From Campylobacterales bacterium (GTDB taxonomy: Bacteria; Campylobacterota; Campylobacteria; Campylobacterales; Sulfurimonadaceae): DNA of 64,000 nt. The stretch is taken from positions 1 to 64,000 of the forward strand of contig JAFGVE010000023.1 of NCBI GenBank assembly GCA_016938175.1, in the 5' to 3' direction. The translations under genes and the position numbers were made by a program. Under the pieces are notes generated by a model. It worked only from the letters and a program-made list of their open reading frames with translations. It made no database searches and was not told the origin of the DNA. This document shows positions 27,494 through 35,751 of this stretch, in pieces; position 1 is the stretch's first letter; every line of letters starts with the position of its first letter.

Positions 27494-27522
27494 AGTATAT
27501 ATAAAAAATGAAATAAAGTCAA
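27494..27522 (-). promoter_or_regulatory. Promoter of the S24 repressor gene
   Basis: On the minus strand TTGACT (27522-27517), a 17-bp spacer and TATACT (27499-27494), close to the sigma-70 consensus and unusually complete for this genome. Transcription would start ~27488, about 28 bases before the ATG. Confidence 0.7.
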
Positions 27523-27566
27523 AAAAAAATATGTCAAAATGAAATATATTTATAATAAAAATTTCA
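27509..27566. promoter_or_regulatory. Operator-like TGAAAT sites and a -10 element for the divergent micro-ORF
   Basis: TGAAAT occurs at 27509-27514 and 27540-27545, and in inverse orientation (ATTTCA) at 27561-27566. The last two form an inverted repeat with a 15-bp spacer containing TATAAT (27551-27556). The first lies in the spacer of the repressor promoter. This arrangement would let one repressor control both directions. The assignment as operator is inference. Confidence 0.45.
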
Positions 27567-27612
27567 AAATGTGTATTATTTTTTCAAGATTAAATAAATT
27601 AAAGGATAAATA

Positions 27613-27696
27613 ATGTCACTAATTATTAAAAATGCAGAAACGCTCTTTGAAAAGTTTGAAGCAAAAATTGAACTATGGGCAGAAAAAATATTTTAA
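27613..27696 (+). CDS. 27-residue micro-ORF divergent from the S24 repressor
   Basis: ATG with AAAGGA seven bases upstream and a TATAAT about 57 bp before it. The peptide (MSLIIKNAETLFEKFEAK and nine more residues) would form an amphipathic helix with Leu/Ile/Phe/Trp on one face and Lys/Glu on the other. No homologue recognised. Support is the promoter, ribosome-binding site and placement under the putative operator; coding is not proven. Its last 4 bases overlap the end of the convergent 45-residue gene. Confidence 0.4.
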   Translation: MSLIIKNAETLFEKFEAKIELWAEKIF

Positions 27697-27830
27697 TTCT
27701 TCTCTTTAACATTAAGAGATTTTTCTTCTTTTTCTCTTTGCAGAGATTTGTTTTTATGGTAACCGCCAAATATAAAAAGCATAAACAAGAAAAAAAGTAC
27801 TAACATTAAAACATCGATAAAAGAACCCAT
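27693..27830 (-). CDS. 45-residue single-span membrane protein
   Basis: ATG immediately after the trmL stop. Residues ~4-23 form one hydrophobic helix (FIDVLMLVLFFLFMLFIFGG), followed by a hydrophilic Lys/Glu-rich tail. The ribosome-binding site is weak (GAGATGG inside trmL), so translational coupling to trmL is likely. The size and layout recall small tail proteins such as CcoQ-type or other membrane-complex accessory peptides, but no partner is seen. Confidence 0.6.
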   Translation of the reverse strand: MGSFIDVLMLVLFFLFMLFIFGGYHKNKSLQREKEEKSLNVKEKN

Positions 27831-28301
27831 TTACACCATCTCAAATGTATCAAAATTTTGTCTAATTGCATCATAAAGCACAATACCAACACTAATAGCA
27901 AGATTGAGACTTCGACCATCTTTAGTCATTGGTATAGTCACATTACGTTCTTTATAGCGATTAAGAACTTCTTCTGGGATACCTGCAGTTTCACTTCCAA
28001 AGAATATAAAATCACCATCTTTGAAATCTGTTTGAAAATAAGGTTTTTTTGTTTTTGTAGTTGCAAAATGAGCATTGTTTCCAATTTTATTTTGTTCAAA
28101 AAACTCTTCGAGATTTTCCCAAACATGTAAGTCTAATTTATCCCAATAATCAAGTCCTGCTCTACGTACGGCTTTTTCATCAATATCAAAAGCAATTGGC
28201 TTTATAAGATGTAGAGAAGCCCCAGCATTTACACAAAGACGTCCGATTGCACCCGTATTATTAGGAATTTGTGGATGTACTAAAACTACATTAAATGACA
28301 T
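27831..28301 (-). CDS. trmL: tRNA (cytidine/uridine-34 2'-O)-methyltransferase
   Basis: SPOUT (trefoil-knot) methyltransferase acting on the wobble base of tRNA-Leu. Matches are LVHPQIPNNTGAIGRLC, RRAGLDYWDKLDLHVW, FIFFGSETAGIPEE and PMTKDGRSLNLAISVGI. 156 residues is normal. It follows purU after 8 bp. Confidence 0.92.
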   Translation of the reverse strand: MSFNVVLVHPQIPNNTGAIGRLCVNAGASLHLIKPIAFDIDEKAVRRAGLDYWDKLDLHVWENLEEFFEQNKIGNNAHFATTKTKKPYFQTDFKDGDFIFFGSETAGIPEEVLNRYKERNVTIPMTKDGRSLNLAISVGIVLYDAIRQNFDTFEMV

Positions 28302-28309
28302 TTACAGCC

Positions 28310-29146
28310 TTAAAAAATAACCGTTTTATTAGCATAAATAAAAATTCTATCTTCTAATGCTAGCTTTAACGCCCTTGAGAGAACGACTTTTTCCACATCA
28401 CGACCTGAACGTTGCATTTCCTGCCAACTGTACGCATGATCTATATGAATTACATCCTGTTCAATAATAGGACCTTCATCAAGATTATTATTTACAAAAT
28501 GGGCAGTAGCACCAATAATTTTAACACCTCTGTCATAAGCCTGTTTATAGGGATTTGCACCTATAAATGCAGGTAAAAATGAGTGATGTATATTAATAAT
28601 TTTATTTTCAAAAGCTTCTACAAAACGAGGAGTTAAGATACGCATATATTTCGCAAGTACTATATAATCAACATCTTCAAAACTATTAATGGTCTCAATA
28701 ATTTGCGTTTCATGATCTAAACGTTCCAAACCTTCATGTGAAATAGTTATATACGGAATATCAAACTTATTGACAAGTGATTCTAAAGTATCATAGTTAG
28801 AAATTACGGCTAAGATATTTGCTTCTAATTCACCTGCCTCGTGACGAATAAGAATATCTCCTAGTGCGTGTAGCTCTTTTGTCGCCATTAAAACAATGTT
28901 CTTCTTTTTAGGCTCAATAACGTTTACACTAGAGCCTTCTGGAAGTATTTCTTTCACTGCTTTTGTGAGCTCTTTTTTATTGACATCACCGTCAACCACA
29001 CTTCTCATAAAGAATTTATTACTCTCCTTATCAACAAACTCACTATTTGATAAAATATTTAAATCAAAACCATAAAAAACACTCGAAACCTTGTGCACAA
29101 GCCCTTTTTCATCATTTGCATCTATTAAAATACGATATTGACTCAT
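28310..29146 (-). CDS. purU: Formyltetrahydrofolate deformylase
   Basis: Hydrolyses 10-formyl-THF to THF and formate. An N-terminal ACT domain (ILIDANDEKGLVHKVSSVFY) is followed by a formyltransferase-like catalytic domain with NIHHSFLPAFIGANPYKQAY and KIIGATAHFV, then DEGPIIEQDV. Start and upstream stop overlap by one base (TAATG). 278 residues is typical. Confidence 0.93.
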   Translation of the reverse strand: MSQYRILIDANDEKGLVHKVSSVFYGFDLNILSNSEFVDKESNKFFMRSVVDGDVNKKELTKAVKEILPEGSSVNVIEPKKKNIVLMATKELHALGDILIRHEAGELEANILAVISNYDTLESLVNKFDIPYITISHEGLERLDHETQIIETINSFEDVDYIVLAKYMRILTPRFVEAFENKIINIHHSFLPAFIGANPYKQAYDRGVKIIGATAHFVNNNLDEGPIIEQDVIHIDHAYSWQEMQRSGRDVEKVVLSRALKLALEDRIFIYANKTVIF

Positions 29147-29472
29147 TATTTTGAGTTCCCTTTTTCCAATGTTTGAATTCTCGAATCAATCGTAGCAAGA
29201 GTATATTCAAGAAAGTTAAGTGTCATATCAATTTTTGCTTCCAAGTTGGCATTATTTGGAGACTGAAATCCTTCAAAAAGTACAAGTAAACGCTCACGAA
29301 TTGAATTTAAGTAAGCAAGTTCATCATCTATGTGCTTCTCACTTTCATCCTCATTATGTATTTCGTTTTTTTCTTCTATATCTGGAACTTCACTTGAGTT
29401 ATGCACAGAATTACTGCCACCCTCTTCTTCCATTTCAGCCAATGTTGAAAGTATTACATCTTTTAATTCCAT
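29146..29472 (-). CDS. CiaD-like conserved Campylobacterota protein
   Basis: About 108 residues from the ATG at 29472; an upstream GTG at 29487 is also possible. A variable acidic middle is followed by a C-terminal helical segment (LNSIRERLLVLFEGFQSP, then DMTLNFLEYTLATIDSRI) that resembles the conserved domain of C. jejuni CiaD (Cj0788). From memory the position next to purU matches C. jejuni (purU is Cj0790). In Campylobacter CiaD is a secreted invasion-related effector; in this organism the ancestral role is unknown. Identification is by eye and should be treated as probable. Confidence 0.55.
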   Translation of the reverse strand: MELKDVILSTLAEMEEEGGSNSVHNSSEVPDIEEKNEIHNEDESEKHIDDELAYLNSIRERLLVLFEGFQSPNNANLEAKIDMTLNFLEYTLATIDSRIQTLEKGNSK

Positions 29473-29711
29473 GTTTTTAATAACCACCTTTCAAACTCTT
29501 TGAATTCAACTTCACTATCCATTTTTAAAAAATACTCTTTCATCTGTGTATTGACGTTAAGAAATTTTTTACGCATGCCAGAGAGCCTTCTTATAGCTAT
29601 TTTTGCTTCACTATTATTCGGATCTTTTTTTAAAAGCTCTTTATAAATTTCAAGTGCTTCTTCTTTGAGTCCCTGAAGTTCGTAAATATTAGCCAATGTG
29701 AGGGTCTGCAT
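29463..29711 (-). CDS. Small TPR-containing protein
   Basis: 82 residues. One clear tetratricopeptide unit (LANIYELQGLKEEALEIYKE followed by LLKKDPNNSEAKIAIRRLSG) and a C-terminal helical region (FKEFERWLLKTWN). It is 12 bp after leuB, and its end overlaps the CiaD-like gene by 10-25 bp. Small TPR proteins usually bind a partner; the tight pairing suggests the CiaD-like protein. Confidence 0.65.
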   Translation of the reverse strand: MQTLTLANIYELQGLKEEALEIYKELLKKDPNNSEAKIAIRRLSGMRKKFLNVNTQMKEYFLKMDSEVEFKEFERWLLKTWN

Positions 29712-29723
29712 GCTAAAAACTAT

Positions 29724-30791
29724 CTACCTTTCTATATAATTGGCAATAATTGAGCCCATTTCACTTGTCGAACAGACCTCTTTTGCATCAAATTGTGCCA
29801 AATCACCTGTTCTATATCCTTCGCTAAGAGCTTTTTTAATAGCGTTATCAATTTTATCTGCCGCTTGTATTTCACCCAATGCGAAACGTAACATCATAGA
29901 AGCAGAAGCTATCGTAGCGATAGGATTTGCTATACCTTGTCCAGCAATATCCGGTGCACTTCCGTGAATTGGTTCATAAACACCAATTTTATCACCAACA
30001 GATGCAGAAGGAAGCAGTCCTATAGAACCACATAACATCGAAGCTTCATCACTTAAGATGTCTCCGAAGATATTTCCTGTTAAAATAACATCAAACTGTT
30101 TTGGATTTAAAACAAGTTGCATAGCAGCGTTATCAACATACATATGTGTCAATTTTACTTCTGGATATTGTGCTGAAACTTCAGTAACAACATCTCTCCA
30201 AAGCTGAGAAACATCAAGCACATTAGCCTTATCTACAGAACATACTCTTTTATCACGTTTCATAGCTATTTGAAATGCATGGTGGGCAATTCTTACAATT
30301 TCATCACGTGTATAAACCATAGTGTTCCAGCCTTTATCTTCCGTACGGCCTTTTGGTTCACCAAAGTATATACCACCAATAAGCTCACGCACAACCATAA
30401 TATCAACGCCCTTAATAATTTCAGGCTTTAAAGAAGATGCATTTACAAGTTCATCATAAACAACAGCAGGACGAAGGTTTGCATACACACCAAGTTCTTT
30501 TCTAAAACGTAAAAGACCACTTTCAGGACGTTTTTCACGTGGTAATGTATCCCATTTTTCTCCACCGATTGCACCAAAAAGTACAGCATCAGACTGTAGT
30601 GCTTTTGTGATTGTTTCTTGTGGTAAAGGATCACCAGTAATATCATAAGCACAACCACCCATTAATGCTTCATCATACTCAAAGTGAAGTTCACAACATG
30701 ATGCAACAGCATCTAAAACCTTTACAGCTTCATCTACTATTTCAGGACCGATACCGTCACCTTTAATTAATGTAATTTTATAATTTCTCAT
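29724..30791 (-). CDS. leuB: 3-isopropylmalate dehydrogenase
   Basis: Oxidative decarboxylation in leucine synthesis. Motifs are [20 protein letters not shown] at the start, [17 protein letters not shown], the metal/substrate site in [20 protein letters not shown], and [19 protein letters not shown]. 355 residues is typical. It overlaps leuD by 4 bp. Confidence 0.95.
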   Translation of the reverse strand: MRNYKITLIKGDGIGPEIVDEAVKVLDAVASCCELHFEYDEALMGGCAYDITGDPLPQETITKALQSDAVLFGAIGGEKWDTLPREKRPESGLLRFRKELGVYANLRPAVVYDELVNASSLKPEIIKGVDIMVVRELIGGIYFGEPKGRTEDKGWNTMVYTRDEIVRIAHHAFQIAMKRDKRVCSVDKANVLDVSQLWRDVVTEVSAQYPEVKLTHMYVDNAAMQLVLNPKQFDVILTGNIFGDILSDEASMLCGSIGLLPSASVGDKIGVYEPIHGSAPDIAGQGIANPIATIASASMMLRFALGEIQAADKIDNAIKKALSEGYRTGDLAQFDAKEVCSTSEMGSIIANYIER

Positions 30792-31294
30792 TTTTGACCT
30801 TCTATCTCTTTTTTTGCAAAATTCATTAATCCACCTGCATCGATCAGCTCTTGCATGAATGGAGGTATTGGCGTAAAGTTATACGTTTTTGCAGTAGTAT
30901 TATTTGTAATTGTACCTGCATCCATATCTACAGTTACAGCATCACCTTCTGAAATTTCAGCACTCTCTTGAAGTTCAAAAATCGGTAGGCCCATATTAAA
31001 AGCATTTCTATAAAAAATTCTTGCAAATGTTGGTGCAATAACCGCTGCTACACCTGCTGCTTTTAGTGCTATTGGTGCATGTTCACGAGAGCTACCACAA
31101 CCAAAATTTTCACCAGCAACAATAATATCACCTGCACTCATTTTCTTCACGAAATCTGGGTCAGCATCTTCCATTACATGTTTTGCCAACTCTTCAGGTA
31201 CTGAAGTATTGAGATATCTTGCGGCAATAATTAAGTCTGTATCGATGTCTTTACCGAATCTCCAGACCTTGCCGTTTATATTTGCTTTTTTCAT
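30788..31294 (-). CDS. leuD: 3-isopropylmalate dehydratase small subunit
   Basis: 168 residues of the short (archaeal/epsilon) LeuD class. Motifs are [19 protein letters not shown] and [21 protein letters not shown] with the swivelling-domain loop. The large subunit LeuC is not in the window, so it is encoded elsewhere. First gene of the leuD-leuB-TPR-CiaD-like-purU-trmL transcript. Confidence 0.93.
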   Translation of the reverse strand: MKKANINGKVWRFGKDIDTDLIIAARYLNTSVPEELAKHVMEDADPDFVKKMSAGDIIVAGENFGCGSSREHAPIALKAAGVAAVIAPTFARIFYRNAFNMGLPIFELQESAEISEGDAVTVDMDAGTITNNTTAKTYNFTPIPPFMQELIDAGGLMNFAKKEIEGQK

Positions 31295-31330
31295 ATAGAT
31301 TCCTAATATGTTTTGTAAAATAATTTTGTG

Positions 31331-31336
31331 ATTATA
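31331..31336 (-). promoter_or_regulatory. Probable -10 element for leuD
   Basis: TATAAT on the minus strand (ATTATA at 31331-31336), 37 bp before the leuD start. The ribosome-binding site is AGGAATC. Confidence 0.5.
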
Positions 31337-31387
31337 GCTAAAAGGAGGTTGAAGTTTTATAAAACTAAAAAAAGAGAGATGAAAATA

Positions 31388-31413
31388 GACTTCATATTAC
31401 AAAGTATGAAGCC
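31388..31413 (-). terminator. Terminator after flgG
   Basis: On the minus strand the stem GGCTTCATA / TATGAAGTC, with one G-U pair and an 8-base loop, follows the flgG stop by 12 bp and is followed by TATTTTC. Confidence 0.55.
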
Positions 31414-31425
31414 TAATTTAAAATA

Positions 31426-32214
31426 TTATCGTTTTAAATTATTAACTGTTTGGAGCATCTCATCACTTGCAGTAATAACCTTTGAGTTTGAATCATATGC
31501 ACGTTGTCCCGTGATTAAATCTGTCAATTCAACAACCAGTTCAACATTTGAAAGTTCCACAAAACCTTGACGAATAGTACCAAGTCCATCTACACCTGGA
31601 GTACCTTCTACTGGCTGTCCTGAACTGTCAGTTTCAACATAAAGGTTATCCCCTCTTGCATGTAAACCTGCAGGGTTTATAAAGTTTGTTGTATTGATCT
31701 GACCTATCTGCGTTGCTTGGGTTTGTCCAGCTTGAATAACACTTACAATACCATCTGTACCAATACTGATATCTGTAGCATCAGGTGGAACAACAATTTC
31801 AGGAATGAGCTTATATCCATCACTGTTTACGATAGTACCATTTTCATCGAGTTTAAATGCACCGTTTCTAGAATATACTTCAGTTCCATCAGGAAGTTCG
31901 AGTTTAAAGAAACCCTGTCCTGTAATAGCCATATCAAGGTTATTATCTGTCTGTTTTAATGAACCTTCAGAGAAAATTTTGTTAATTGCTGTCGGTCGTA
32001 CACCAAGACCTACTTCCATACCAGTAGGACTTTTTGTAACATCACTTGTCGAAGTTCCTGCATACTCCATTACATGATACATCAAGTCTGCAAACTCTGC
32101 ACGAGATTTTTTAAAACCTATTGTATTTACGTTGGCAATATTATTTGCTGTCGTATCAATTTGAGTCTGCATACCAAGCATACCTGTAGAGGCTGTGTAG
32201 AGTGACTGTATCAT
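31426..32214 (-). CDS. flgG: Flagellar distal rod protein FlgG
   Basis: Rod protein linking proximal rod and hook. The N-terminal helix and turn (LYTASTGMLGMQTQIDTTAN, then NIANVNTIGFKKSRAEFADL) are typical. The central domain has ITGQGFFKLELPDG, and the C-terminal helix has QGFVELSNVELVVELTDLI and DSNSKVITASDEMLQTVNN. 262 residues is the usual FlgG length. It follows flgF after 28 bp on the same transcript. Confidence 0.95.
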   Translation of the reverse strand: MIQSLYTASTGMLGMQTQIDTTANNIANVNTIGFKKSRAEFADLMYHVMEYAGTSTSDVTKSPTGMEVGLGVRPTAINKIFSEGSLKQTDNNLDMAITGQGFFKLELPDGTEVYSRNGAFKLDENGTIVNSDGYKLIPEIVVPPDATDISIGTDGIVSVIQAGQTQATQIGQINTTNFINPAGLHARGDNLYVETDSSGQPVEGTPGVDGLGTIRQGFVELSNVELVVELTDLITGQRAYDSNSKVITASDEMLQTVNNLKR

Positions 32215-32242
32215 ATATTAACTCCTTGTAAATATTTCATCT

Positions 32243-33064
32243 TTATGCCCTTTTTGCAAGTTTTTCTATTGCATCTCTATTCATATCATTCATTTGTGTA
32301 TCCATAGCTTTTTGATACATACCAACAAGACGATTTGTCTCTATCAATGATGTCATCATATTAACTGCATTCACATTGCTTTTTTCAACAAAACCTTGTA
32401 AAACAGCTCCTGAATTCTCTACAGACTCCAAACTTGCTATTTCATCACTTTTATAGAGATTTGCACCCTCTTTTTGCAGCATTTTTAAGTTCTGTGGATT
32501 TGCTATAAAAAGCTTTTTATTTTGTACAAGAGAAACACCGTTTGGAACATTTGTAAAAAGTTGTCCGTTTTTATCAACTTCTACAACCGAATCTTGTGTT
32601 GCAAAACTTATATTGCCACCAGACTTAAAATAATCATCAGGAAGTACTTCATAGCCTTCTTTGGTAATTAAAACTCCCTCTTCATTCGTAGTAAAAGAAC
32701 CATCACGTGTCAGACGAACTCCTTGAGGCGTCTTGACCGCAAAAAAAAGTCCTTCTTCCGAAAGTGCAAAGTCCAAGTTATTTGAACTTTTTTGCATTGC
32801 CCCTACAGAATAATCTGTATAAGCATCTACAACTTGTGGTGCTCTACTCATAGTACGGTTAATAAACGCAGCACCCTCTTTAGAGTTATTATCATTTGGG
32901 AGTGTATCTCTTGCCTCTTTATATAGACGCATAAAATCACCCACTATGACATTGTCTTGTTTAAACCCAATGGTATTTACATTTGCAAGATTATTAGAAA
33001 TAGTTTCAATTCTATTGAACTGTGTAACCATTCCAGCTGCTGAAGAGTAGTAACCTGTCTGCAT
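32243..33064 (-). CDS. flgF: Flagellar proximal rod protein FlgF (FlgG-like)
   Basis: Rod protein of the FlgF/FlgG2 type. Features are SSAAGMVTQFNRIETISNNL, NVNTIGFKQDNVIVGDF, the central ALSEEGLFFAVKTPQG, and the C-terminal FVEKSNVNAVNMMTSLIETN. The less conserved middle and its place before flgG support FlgF. A sigma-54 promoter lies 35 bp upstream. Confidence 0.88.
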   Translation of the reverse strand: MQTGYYSSAAGMVTQFNRIETISNNLANVNTIGFKQDNVIVGDFMRLYKEARDTLPNDNNSKEGAAFINRTMSRAPQVVDAYTDYSVGAMQKSSNNLDFALSEEGLFFAVKTPQGVRLTRDGSFTTNEEGVLITKEGYEVLPDDYFKSGGNISFATQDSVVEVDKNGQLFTNVPNGVSLVQNKKLFIANPQNLKMLQKEGANLYKSDEIASLESVENSGAVLQGFVEKSNVNAVNMMTSLIETNRLVGMYQKAMDTQMNDMNRDAIEKLAKRA

Positions 33065-33098
33065 TTTTTGCCTTATATTGGTCTATTGATCAGTTAAA

Positions 33099-33114
33099 AG
33101 CAATGTGTGTTCCA
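33099..33114 (-). promoter_or_regulatory. Sigma-54 (RpoN) promoter for flgF-flgG
   Basis: Minus strand TGGAACACACATTGCT. The -24 GG and -12 GC are separated by exactly 10 bases, matching the consensus TGGCAC-N5-TTGCW except C to A at one position. Transcription would begin about 24 bp before the flgF ATG. RpoN control of rod and hook genes is the rule in Campylobacterota. Confidence 0.75.
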
Positions 33115-33148
33115 CTTTTCGTTTTAGTTATGCTTAAAACTATTTGGG

Positions 33149-33154
33149 TATAAT
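33149..33154 (+). promoter_or_regulatory. rpoD promoter -10 element
   Basis: GGGTATAATCC with TATAAT at 33149-33154. The predicted start is near 33161, giving a 35-base leader. No good -35. Confidence 0.6.
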
Positions 33155-33180
33155 CCACTCTTTCAAAAAACTTAAATCAT

Positions 33181-33192
33181 GGAGCATACTCC
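33181..33192 (+). promoter_or_regulatory. Short hairpin GGAG-CATA-CTCC covering the rpoD ribosome-binding site
   Basis: The Shine-Dalgarno GGAG (33181-33184) can pair with CTCC (33189-33192) three bases before the ATG. A four-base-pair stem is weak, so regulation is only a possibility. Confidence 0.35.
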
Positions 33193-33195
33193 GAT

Positions 33196-35055
33196 ATGAC
33201 AGCAAAAGAACTCAACAAAGCACTAGAGACATTCTTTGAAGAGCACAAAAGTAAAGATTGTGTTACATACGAATCTCTCATAGGGTTTTTTGACAAACAA
33301 CCCACAACAACGCAAGCCAAAAACATCCTAAAACTTCTTACAAAATACAAAAAATGTATTTATACTTCTAGCGAACATGCAAAAAAGCTTAATGACCAAG
33401 AGGCAGAAGCAAGACGTAGTGCACAAAGAAAAATGCTCGAAGATACAGATACAGATAACTTTGATATTTTAAAAGAGCATGAGCTTCTTGAGTGGTCACG
33501 TTCTGACTCGCCTGTTCGTATGTATCTTCGTGAAATGGGACAAATTCCACTTCTAACTAAAGAAGAAGAGATAGAGATTTCAAAAAAAATTGAAGGTGGA
33601 GAGAGCATTATTATAGATGCTATCTGTTCTGTTCCTTACCTTATAGATTTTATCTTAGACTACAAAGAGCCTCTTATCAATCGTGAACGTCGTGTAAAAG
33701 AACTTTTTAAGAGCTTTGAAGATGACAACGGTGATGATGATGACAACAATGACGATGATGACAATGGTGATGATACTGGTGAAGAAAGAGCACTCTCTGC
33801 AAAAGATAAAAGTAGAGTAGAAAAAGTTTCTACTAGTTTTAAAGCTCTTGAAAAAGCAAAAAAAGACTGGATTAAACTAACAGAAAAAGCTCCTGAAAAT
33901 CTCGACGAAGAGTTAGATGAAGAGATTCTAACTTACTTTTTAACACTTACATTTAAAAAAAGTGTCCTAAAAGAAAAACTTTTAGACCTTGGTCCAACTT
34001 CAAAACTTATCAATGAACTTGTAAAAGCCATGGAAACTGCTCTTAAAAGTGATGATGGCTATACAAAAGAACTTCGTCGTCTTGAGTATAAACTACCACT
34101 TTTCAATGCAACACTCAAAGCAAATCACAATGTTCTTGTAAGTAAAATTCAAGATTTAAGTAAAGAAGATATCGCGAATATGGTTCCTGAAGCTACTATG
34201 GTTTCAACATATATGGAAATTAAAAAACTTGTACAAACAAAAGAGGCATCTAAAAACTCTTTCGACATGGAACCAGAAAAACTTGCAGATATTTTAGAGC
34301 AGATTAAACGTGGTAAAAACATCTCTGAAATCTCTAAAACAAAAATGGCAAAGTCGAACTTAAGACTTGTTGTTTCAATTGCAAAACGTTATACAAACCG
34401 TGGACTACCATTCCTTGACTTAATTCAGGAAGGAAATATCGGTCTTATGAAAGCCGTTGATAAGTTTGAATATCAAAAGGGATACAAATTTTCAACGTAC
34501 GCTACATGGTGGATTCGCCAAGCAATTTCACGTGCTATCGCAGATCAAGCAAGAACAATCCGTATTCCAATTCATATGATTGAAACAATCAACCGTATTA
34601 ATAAAATTATGCGTAAACACCTTCAAGAAAATGGTAAAGAGCCAGATGTTGAAACAATTGCAGCAGAAGTAGGACTGAGTGTTGAAAAGGTTAAAAACGT
34701 CATCAAAATAACAAAAGAGCCAATCTCTCTAGAAGCACCTATTGGTAGTGAAGAGGATGGTCGTTTTGGAGACTTTATCGAAGATAAAACGTCACTCTCT
34801 CCATCAGATGCAATTTTAAAAGATGACTTGCGTGTTCAAATAGAGACTGTATTAGAACAACTCAATGAAAGAGAAAAAGCAGTTATAAAACTTCGCTTTG
34901 GAATTATGGATGATGAAAGTGATAGAACTCTTGAAGAGATTGGAAAAGAACTTAGTGTGACTCGTGAAAGAGTACGTCAAATAGAGTCTTCAGCAATTAA
35001 AAAGCTTAAGCACCCAAAAGTCGGGCGTAGACTCAAAAATTATATAGAGGAGTAA
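33196..35055 (+). CDS. rpoD: RNA polymerase primary sigma factor RpoD (sigma-70)
   Basis: Vegetative sigma factor. Region 1.1 at the N-terminus, region 1.2 ([20 protein letters not shown]), and a non-conserved region with an acidic low-complexity run ([18 protein letters not shown], from residue ~176). Regions 2.1-2.4 are in [20 protein letters not shown] and [20 protein letters not shown], region 3 follows, and region 4 has the [23 protein letters not shown]. 619 residues is usual for Campylobacterota. It has its own promoter. Its stop lies in the loop of a hairpin that hides the next gene's ribosome-binding site. Confidence 0.95.
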   Translation: MTAKELNKALETFFEEHKSKDCVTYESLIGFFDKQPTTTQAKNILKLLTKYKKCIYTSSEHAKKLNDQEAEARRSAQRKMLEDTDTDNFDILKEHELLEWSRSDSPVRMYLREMGQIPLLTKEEEIEISKKIEGGESIIIDAICSVPYLIDFILDYKEPLINRERRVKELFKSFEDDNGDDDDNNDDDDNGDDTGEERALSAKDKSRVEKVSTSFKALEKAKKDWIKLTEKAPENLDEELDEEILTYFLTLTFKKSVLKEKLLDLGPTSKLINELVKAMETALKSDDGYTKELRRLEYKLPLFNATLKANHNVLVSKIQDLSKEDIANMVPEATMVSTYMEIKKLVQTKEASKNSFDMEPEKLADILEQIKRGKNISEISKTKMAKSNLRLVVSIAKRYTNRGLPFLDLIQEGNIGLMKAVDKFEYQKGYKFSTYATWWIRQAISRAIADQARTIRIPIHMIETINRINKIMRKHLQENGKEPDVETIAAEVGLSVEKVKNVIKITKEPISLEAPIGSEEDGRFGDFIEDKTSLSPSDAILKDDLRVQIETVLEQLNEREKAVIKLRFGIMDDESDRTLEEIGKELSVTRERVRQIESSAIKKLKHPKVGRRLKNYIEE

Positions 35056-35061
35056 ACTCCT
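35048..35061 (+). promoter_or_regulatory. Hairpin sequestering the ribosome-binding site after rpoD
   Basis: AGGAG (35048-35052) pairs with CTCCT (35057-35061). The loop TAAA holds the rpoD stop codon, and the downstream start is the very next base. A ribosome terminating on rpoD would open it. Confidence 0.5.
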
Positions 35062-35751
35062 TTGATGACTTTTGAACAGCAGTGGATTGAATATGATTAT
35101 AATCCATTCGTACTATTTAACTCTAGCGGGAAAATTATCTCTTTGAATGCAGAAGCGCAGTTCTTACTTGGTGCAACAACACCAAGTGAACTTTTCACAC
35201 TTGCACAGACATATGCGAACATAAACTTTGGTTTTAAAACAAGTTTTATAGATTTGGAATATGGCAGATATAAATTTTTTGGTCTTACTGTGGGTTATGA
35301 AAATGAAGAAGAGATTGGTATAAAACTATACCAAATGCCATCAATGAAACTTAATACTAAAAAACCTGATGGTGAACTCACAAATATATTTACTATTACA
35401 GACTTATGTATCTCAACTAACTCCATTGGTTCAAGTATAGAATTTACTAAAACTTACGACCCTACAATCCCAGATATTGTTATAAACTCCAATGCACTTA
35501 TCAAGGTTTTAAACAAGTCTTATCACTGTTTTTATGAAAATAAATCTATAGATACGAAAGTTTTTTATAGAGTTGGAGAACATGTGCGTTTTGAGGGCAA
35601 GAAATATAGTATATTTTCAATAACTATCAGTTCAGAGAACATGAATAAAAATAAGAGTAGCGAAGTCAAAAGCTTCGCTCAAAATAACGGTTTCTACATA
35701 GATATATCGAATGAAAGCATAACGCTTAACATTCCTATGATAACCGCTTAG
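35062..35751 (+). CDS. PAS-like sensor-type protein of unknown function, coupled to rpoD
   Basis: 229 residues. The N-terminus (PFVLFNSSGKIISLNAEAQF, then LLGATTPSEL) looks like a PAS fold. A middle segment with LNTKKPDGELTNIFTITDLC, then a region resembling a degenerate histidine-kinase dimerisation/ATPase half (NSNALIKVLNKSYHCFYENK), ends in IDISNESITLNIPMI. No phospho-accepting His or ATP-binding G boxes are recognisable. TTG at 35062 or ATG at 35065 can start it. The neighbour is rpoD; a role in transcription control is conceivable but unproven. It ends overlapping a convergent gene by 17 bp. Confidence 0.55.
   Translation: MMTFEQQWIEYDYNPFVLFNSSGKIISLNAEAQFLLGATTPSELFTLAQTYANINFGFKTSFIDLEYGRYKFFGLTVGYENEEEIGIKLYQMPSMKLNTKKPDGELTNIFTITDLCISTNSIGSSIEFTKTYDPTIPDIVINSNALIKVLNKSYHCFYENKSIDTKVFYRVGEHVRFEGKKYSIFSITISSENMNKNKSSEVKSFAQNNGFYIDISNESITLNIPMITA

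Noticed and set aside
25462..27830. Prophage remnant around the S24 repressor
   Set aside because: No integrase, structural gene, attachment repeat or tRNA nearby; only the repressor itself is phage-like.
31328..31570. Plus-strand open frame over the end of flgG
   Set aside because: Antisense to flgG, mostly overlapping its conserved C-terminus, with no homology; a shadow.
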